45,987 nucleotides of DNA from CAYVUV01 sp964455095 (lineage in GTDB: Bacteria > Desulfobacterota > Binatia > HRBIN30 > CADEER01): assembly GCA_964455095.1 (NCBI GenBank), contig CAYVUV010000030.1, positions 1-45,987 on the forward strand, given 5' to 3'. Shown here piece by piece: positions 44,670 to 45,987 of this stretch. Under the pieces are notes generated by a model. The model was not told the origin of the DNA and made no database searches. It saw only the letters and a program-made list of their open reading frames with translations. The position numbers were made by a program, and so were the translations under genes. Position 1 is the stretch's first letter; each line of letters opens with the position of its first letter.

Positions 44670-45500
44670 TCAGGCCGGAACAGGCTCGAGTCGGGCCAGC
44701 AACCCCTCGGAAACCCAGCCGGCGAGTGCCGTCGCAACCGCCGCCGCGGCTTCCGACTCGCCCAGCCGCTCCTCGACCAGGGCGCAGGCATCGCCGAACG
44801 TGGCGCCGTCGCGCAGCGCGGTCAGCAGCCACCACTCCGGCTCGGTCAGGGCGCGGAACGACACCCCCAGCTGCGGGCGCCACACGGCGAGGGCTACCGG
44901 GTCGGCGGGCAGGTCCTGGACCGGTTCCCCGCGATCGACGAGGGCACGCAAGCGGTGAACGGGCCAGCTGGCGCGCAGCAACCGAACGGAGCCGTGCGGT
45001 CGCAGGCACAGGCCTGCCCACTGCTCGGGCGCGACAGCGGCGAGATCCGGGGCCGCCAGCGGCGCCGCGTCCGGGGCGTCGAACGCCTCGGTCAACGCCC
45101 ACTCGAACGCGGCGAGGTCGGCCAGGTACGGAACGCTCTGGCCGAGCGCATGCGCGGCCGCGAACGCCGGCAGCCGCGCACCGGCGTAGCGCAGGGAGAA
45201 ATGCGTCGGCGGGTGGGCCAGGACGTAGTCCGTGATCAGGTTGTGAAACGCCCCCTCGCCCACCACCGCGACCATTGCCGGGTAGTCGTCTTTGATGACG
45301 TCCAGCAGCCGGTAGAAGTACATGTTGGCGTAGATGTCGACATGCGCCGCCTCGTCCAGGCGCGCGTCGCCGCGCACCGCGCGCTGCAGCGCCGCGCGCA
45401 GCTCGGCTCCGTCGCCGTCGGCCGCGAGCGCCGGGGCGACGCCCTCAGGCGCGGTGATCAGCCGCCAGAGCAGGCGTTGAACTTCCGCCAGTGCGGGCAT
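44670..45500 (-). CDS. DUF2063 / HvfC-like partner protein of MNIO enzyme
   Basis: A 276-residue protein with the DUF2063 layout: LAEVQRLLWRLIT at the N-terminus, the helical YANMYFYRLLDVIKDDYPAMVAVVGEGAFHNLI block (about 58-90), HPPTHFSLRYAGARLPAF, and a C-terminal winged-helix-like region (PEWWLLTALRDGATFGDACAL). In MbnC, TglI and BufC-type proteins this family presents the precursor peptide to the DUF692 enzyme. Its start lies inside the end of the DUF692 gene (56-base overlap), so the two are translated together. The final 85 residues are typical of the non-catalytic domain. No precursor gene lies downstream within the window. Confidence 0.88.
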   Translation of the reverse strand: MPALAEVQRLLWRLITAPEGVAPALAADGDGAELRAALQRAVRGDARLDEAAHVDIYANMYFYRLLDVIKDDYPAMVAVVGEGAFHNLITDYVLAHPPTHFSLRYAGARLPAFAAAHALGQSVPYLADLAAFEWALTEAFDAPDAAPLAAPDLAAVAPEQWAGLCLRPHGSVRLLRASWPVHRLRALVDRGEPVQDLPADPVALAVWRPQLGVSFRALTEPEWWLLTALRDGATFGDACALVEERLGESEAAAAVATALAGWVSEGLLARLEPVPA

Positions 45501-45987
45501 CGATTTGAACGGACGCGGCTATGGCGGCCGCGCGCCGCGCTTCGGCGTGCAGCTGATCAAATGCGGGGATGTGATCGTCCCACTCGATGAGCGTCGAGAG
45601 CGAGCCGAAGCGGCGCACCGCCAGGGCGTAGAGCTCCCAGACCTCGTCGCGCACCGGGTGGTCGTGCGTGTCGAGCAGATGCGTGCCGTGATCGGAGTGG
45701 CCGGCGAGGTGAAACTGTCCGACGCGGGCGGGCGGGATGGAGGAGATGTACTCGCGCGCGTCGAAGCCGTGGTTGAAGGCGCTGACGAAGATATTGTTGA
45801 CGTCGAGCAGGATGCCGCAATCGGCGCCTTCGGCGACGGCGGTGAGGAACTCCCACTCGGTCAGCGCCGAATCGCAGAAGGTGAGATAACTGGAGACGTT
45901 CTCGAGCAGGATGCGGCGTCCGAGGGCATCCTGCACGCGCTGCACGCGCTCGACCACGTGCGCCAGCGCCTCTTCCGTGTACGGCAG
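45445..45987 (-). CDS. DUF692 (MNIO) oxidase, C-terminal part (cut by window edge)
   Basis: Multinuclear non-heme iron oxidase family; known members modify Cys or Asp of RiPP precursors (methanobactin MbnB, TglH, bufferin enzymes). The visible 180 residues start LPYTEEALAH at the window edge. They hold metal-ligand candidates in LLENVSSYLTF (Glu), LLDVNNIFVSAFNHGFD (Asp, Asn, His), FHLAGHSDHGTHLLDTHDHPV (His and Asp) and LIEWDDHIP (Glu). The N-terminal half lies beyond 45987. The C-terminus runs past the DUF2063 start. The pairing with DUF2063 favours the bufferin/copper type over methanobactin, but this depends on the unseen precursor. Confidence 0.9.
   Translation of the reverse strand: MPYTEEALAHVVERVQRVQDALGRRILLENVSSYLTFCDSALTEWEFLTAVAEGADCGILLDVNNIFVSAFNHGFDAREYISSIPPARVGQFHLAGHSDHGTHLLDTHDHPVRDEVWELYALAVRRFGSLSTLIEWDDHIPAFDQLHAEARRAAAIAASVQIDARTGGSSTPALAADHRA

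Overview
This is a high-GC window, and its coding sequences are tightly packed with few intergenic gaps over 200 bases and none over 300. Gene content points to a Gram-negative, aerobically respiring bacterium of the deltaproteobacterial/Desulfobacterota-Myxococcota-Binatota neighbourhood. The evidence is the order tRNA-Leu-tig-clpP-clpX-lon, a Myxococcus-type cysteine-rich CGDG...CDDGN motif, very long Thr-Pro linkers in secreted proteins, PlsB, and an A-type heme-copper oxidase encoded with a cytochrome bc complex. Assignment to Candidatus Binatota is my best guess; it rests on general resemblance and no search was run.

Left part (1-9.9 kb): the minus-strand protein quality-control operon tRNA-Leu(UAG)-tig-clpP-clpX-lon, with lon cut by the window edge. 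Next comes a plus-strand group: class I (DhnA-type) fructose-bisphosphate aldolase, FabD, a secreted parallel beta-helix protein with a C-terminal IPT/TIG-like domain, a DUF983 membrane protein and a ThrH-type phosphatase.

Respiratory block (9.9-22.7 kb): about 17 minus-strand genes, many overlapping by 1-4 bases. In transcription order they are: a small membrane protein of unknown function, Rieske protein, cytochrome b N-half, a 50-residue membrane peptide, cytochrome b C-half, a 58-residue membrane peptide, an 8-heme cytochrome c with a long coiled coil, a secreted cupredoxin-like protein, oxidase subunits II and I, heme O synthase, a 36-residue membrane peptide, a first subunit III, a 102-residue secreted/membrane CxxC protein, a second subunit III, subunit IV and Sco. 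Together they can carry electrons from quinol through the bc complex and multiheme cytochrome to an A-type oxidase. Three of the proteins are tiny and not annotated in standard complexes.

Middle (22.7-31.8 kb): PlsB glycerol-3-phosphate acyltransferase, mannose-1-phosphate guanylyltransferase, a lipase-fold protein lacking its serine nucleophile, a class V aminotransferase, an RluA-type pseudouridine synthase, two small zinc-ribbon proteins and a MidA-like methyltransferase.

Right part (31.8-44.5 kb): a secreted-protein island. A 996-residue dockerin protein carries two copies of one domain separated by a Thr/Pro/Arg linker of about 505 residues. Two giant tandem paralogues share 805 C-terminal residues (Cys-rich motif, beta-helix, seven-bladed propeller) over a 2418-bp direct repeat with no net gap. 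Their N-termini are unrelated: one is cadherin/Ig-like, the other a VWA domain with a linker of about 300 residues. A small XRE regulator and a basic protein lie between. At the right edge is a DUF692 (MNIO)/DUF2063 pair, the enzyme and partner of copper-related RiPP systems, cut by the window end. Its precursor gene, if present, lies beyond position 45987.
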